This document shows, piece by piece, positions 5,924-6,696 of a stretch of DNA of 6,696 bases. Where the stretch lies: positions 1 through 6,696 of the forward strand of contig JAIRRG010000137.1 in the NCBI GenBank assembly GCA_031256095.1, given 5' to 3'. Numbering within the stretch: position 1 is the first letter of the stretch; every line of letters starts with the position of its first letter. Source of the stretch: Desulfobulbaceae bacterium. GTDB lineage: Bacteria > Desulfobacterota > Desulfobulbia > Desulfobulbales > Desulfocapsaceae. A program made the translations under genes and the position numbers. Under the pieces are notes generated by a model. It worked only from the letters and a program-made list of their open reading frames with translations. It was not told the DNA's origin and ran no database searches.

Positions 5924-6696
5924 ATGCGCATACCGCTGATTGCTGGCAACTGGAAAATGAATTGCACTCTGGCTGCGGCGCGGCAACTGGCGGCAGCGGC
6001 CGTGAGCGCCGCCAAGAGCTTTCATGACAGACAAGTGCTGCTTGCGCCGCCGTTTACGGCGCTCAGCGAAGTGGCCAAGGCACTGCAGGGCAGCGGCATT
6101 CTCCTGGCTGGGCAGACGGTGTCGTGGGCGGAAAAGGGCGCTTACACCGGTGAGATCGCGCCCTTTATGTTGAAAGACGTCGGGGCGACGGCGGTCATCA
6201 TCGGTCATTCGGAACGGCGGCAGGATGGCGTCATCGGCGAGCCGGACAGCCGTGTTAATCCCAGAGTGCGCGCCGCCTTGCAAGCCGGGCTGATGGTGCT
6301 GCTTTGCGTCGGCGAGAGCCTGGCCACCCGTGAAAAGGGCTGGCCGGAGACCAAGGCCTGGCTGAAAAAACAGATGGACGAAGGTTTCCAGGAACGGACC
6401 GCCGATGAGGCCCGGCGGCTCGTTATCGCCTACGAGCCGGTTTGGGCCATTGGCACCGGCAAAACCGCGACCCAGGAGCAGGCGCAGGAGGTACACGCCT
6501 ATCTGCGCGGCCTGTTGGCGACGATGTATGATAAATCTCTTGCCGCTGATACCTGTATCGTGTATGGTGGCTCGGTTAAGCCGTCGAATATTGACGAGTT
6601 GATGTCCCAGCCGGACATTGACGGTGCTTTGGTGGGAGGCGCGGCTTTGGACAAGGAACAATTTACGAGAATCATTCAATTTCAGGCCGCAAATTA
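5924..6696 (+). CDS. tpiA: Triosephosphate isomerase (3' end cut by the window)
   Basis: TpiA interconverts dihydroxyacetone phosphate and glyceraldehyde-3-phosphate as a cytoplasmic TIM-barrel enzyme. The start at 5924 is set by GGGGAGG (5911-5917), six bases upstream. The 257 residues visible include GNWKMN (8-13; Asn9, Lys11), GHSERR (94-99; catalytic His95), AYEPVWAIGTGKTAT (169-183; catalytic Glu171 and loop 6), YGGSVKPSN (214-222) and ALVGGAAL (235-242), so the barrel is complete. The last two bases of the window are TA in frame, so a TAA or TAG stop may be completed by the next base; the family's usual length of about 250 agrees. Small differences from common TIMs are GQT instead of AQN near 63-65 and GEIAPFML instead of GEIS near 76-83. 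It is the last visible gene of the operon. Confidence 0.96.
   Translation, partial: MRIPLIAGNWKMNCTLAAARQLAAAAVSAAKSFHDRQVLLAPPFTALSEVAKALQGSGILLAGQTVSWAEKGAYTGEIAPFMLKDVGATAVIIGHSERRQDGVIGEPDSRVNPRVRAALQAGLMVLLCVGESLATREKGWPETKAWLKKQMDEGFQERTADEARRLVIAYEPVWAIGTGKTATQEQAQEVHAYLRGLLATMYDKSLAADTCIVYGGSVKPSNIDELMSQPDIDGALVGGAALDKEQFTRIIQFQAAN

Noticed and set aside
5753..6679. Long minus-strand open frame (308 residues) opposite pgk and tpiA
   Set aside because: It is antisense to clear tpiA and the pgk end, has no recognisable domain, and is rich in Arg, Gln and His as expected from the reverse of GC-rich codons.

Overview
The window holds seven protein-coding genes in three blocks and reads as ordinary bacterial chromosome carrying some unusual small-scale features. 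Codon use is GC-leaning in the glycolytic genes. The first gene and the 2739-3061 intergenic stretch are visibly richer in A/T. The long, roughly 400-residue GAPDH, the SfsA and the GalT-like protein recall Desulfobacterota (former deltaproteobacteria). That is a judgement from remembered family resemblance, not a search, so the taxonomy is tentative.

Layout. (1) Positions 23-1048 (+) encode a GalT-like, HIT-superfamily nucleotidyltransferase with an HPHLQ active-site triad. (2) Positions 1049-1332 are intergenic and contain an imperfect long palindrome, an interspersed repeat of the CGTCATTG...CAACGAC type, one copy of an 18-bp near-palindrome, and a GC-rich hairpin. (3) Positions 2738-1333 (-) are a two-gene unit, sfsA then queC. 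(4) Positions 2739-3061 are a divergent, AT-rich control region. It holds a second exact copy of the 18-mer, a half-copy of the interspersed repeat, a good sigma70-like promoter for the rightward operon, and a roughly 100-nt leader with GC-rich hairpins. (5) Positions 3062-6696 (+) are a lower-glycolysis operon: gap, a rimI-like acetyltransferase, pgk and tpiA. Spacing is tight: 11 nt, then a 17-nt overlap, then 15 nt. tpiA runs off the window with only about one base of a possible stop codon missing.

How the genes work together. TpiA interconverts dihydroxyacetone phosphate and glyceraldehyde-3-phosphate, GAPDH makes 1,3-bisphosphoglycerate, and PGK makes 3-phosphoglycerate plus ATP, so the right half is a coherent metabolic unit with an acetyltransferase gene inserted in it. 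QueC belongs to queuosine/preQ0 synthesis and SfsA is a nucleic-acid-binding/nuclease-fold protein. The two are probably co-transcribed but have no evident shared pathway.

No clearly new system is visible. The most interesting signals are the two nested repeat families on either side of the sfsA-queC pair, the altered Rossmann-fold acidic position and active-site loop of the long GAPDH, and the structured gap leader.
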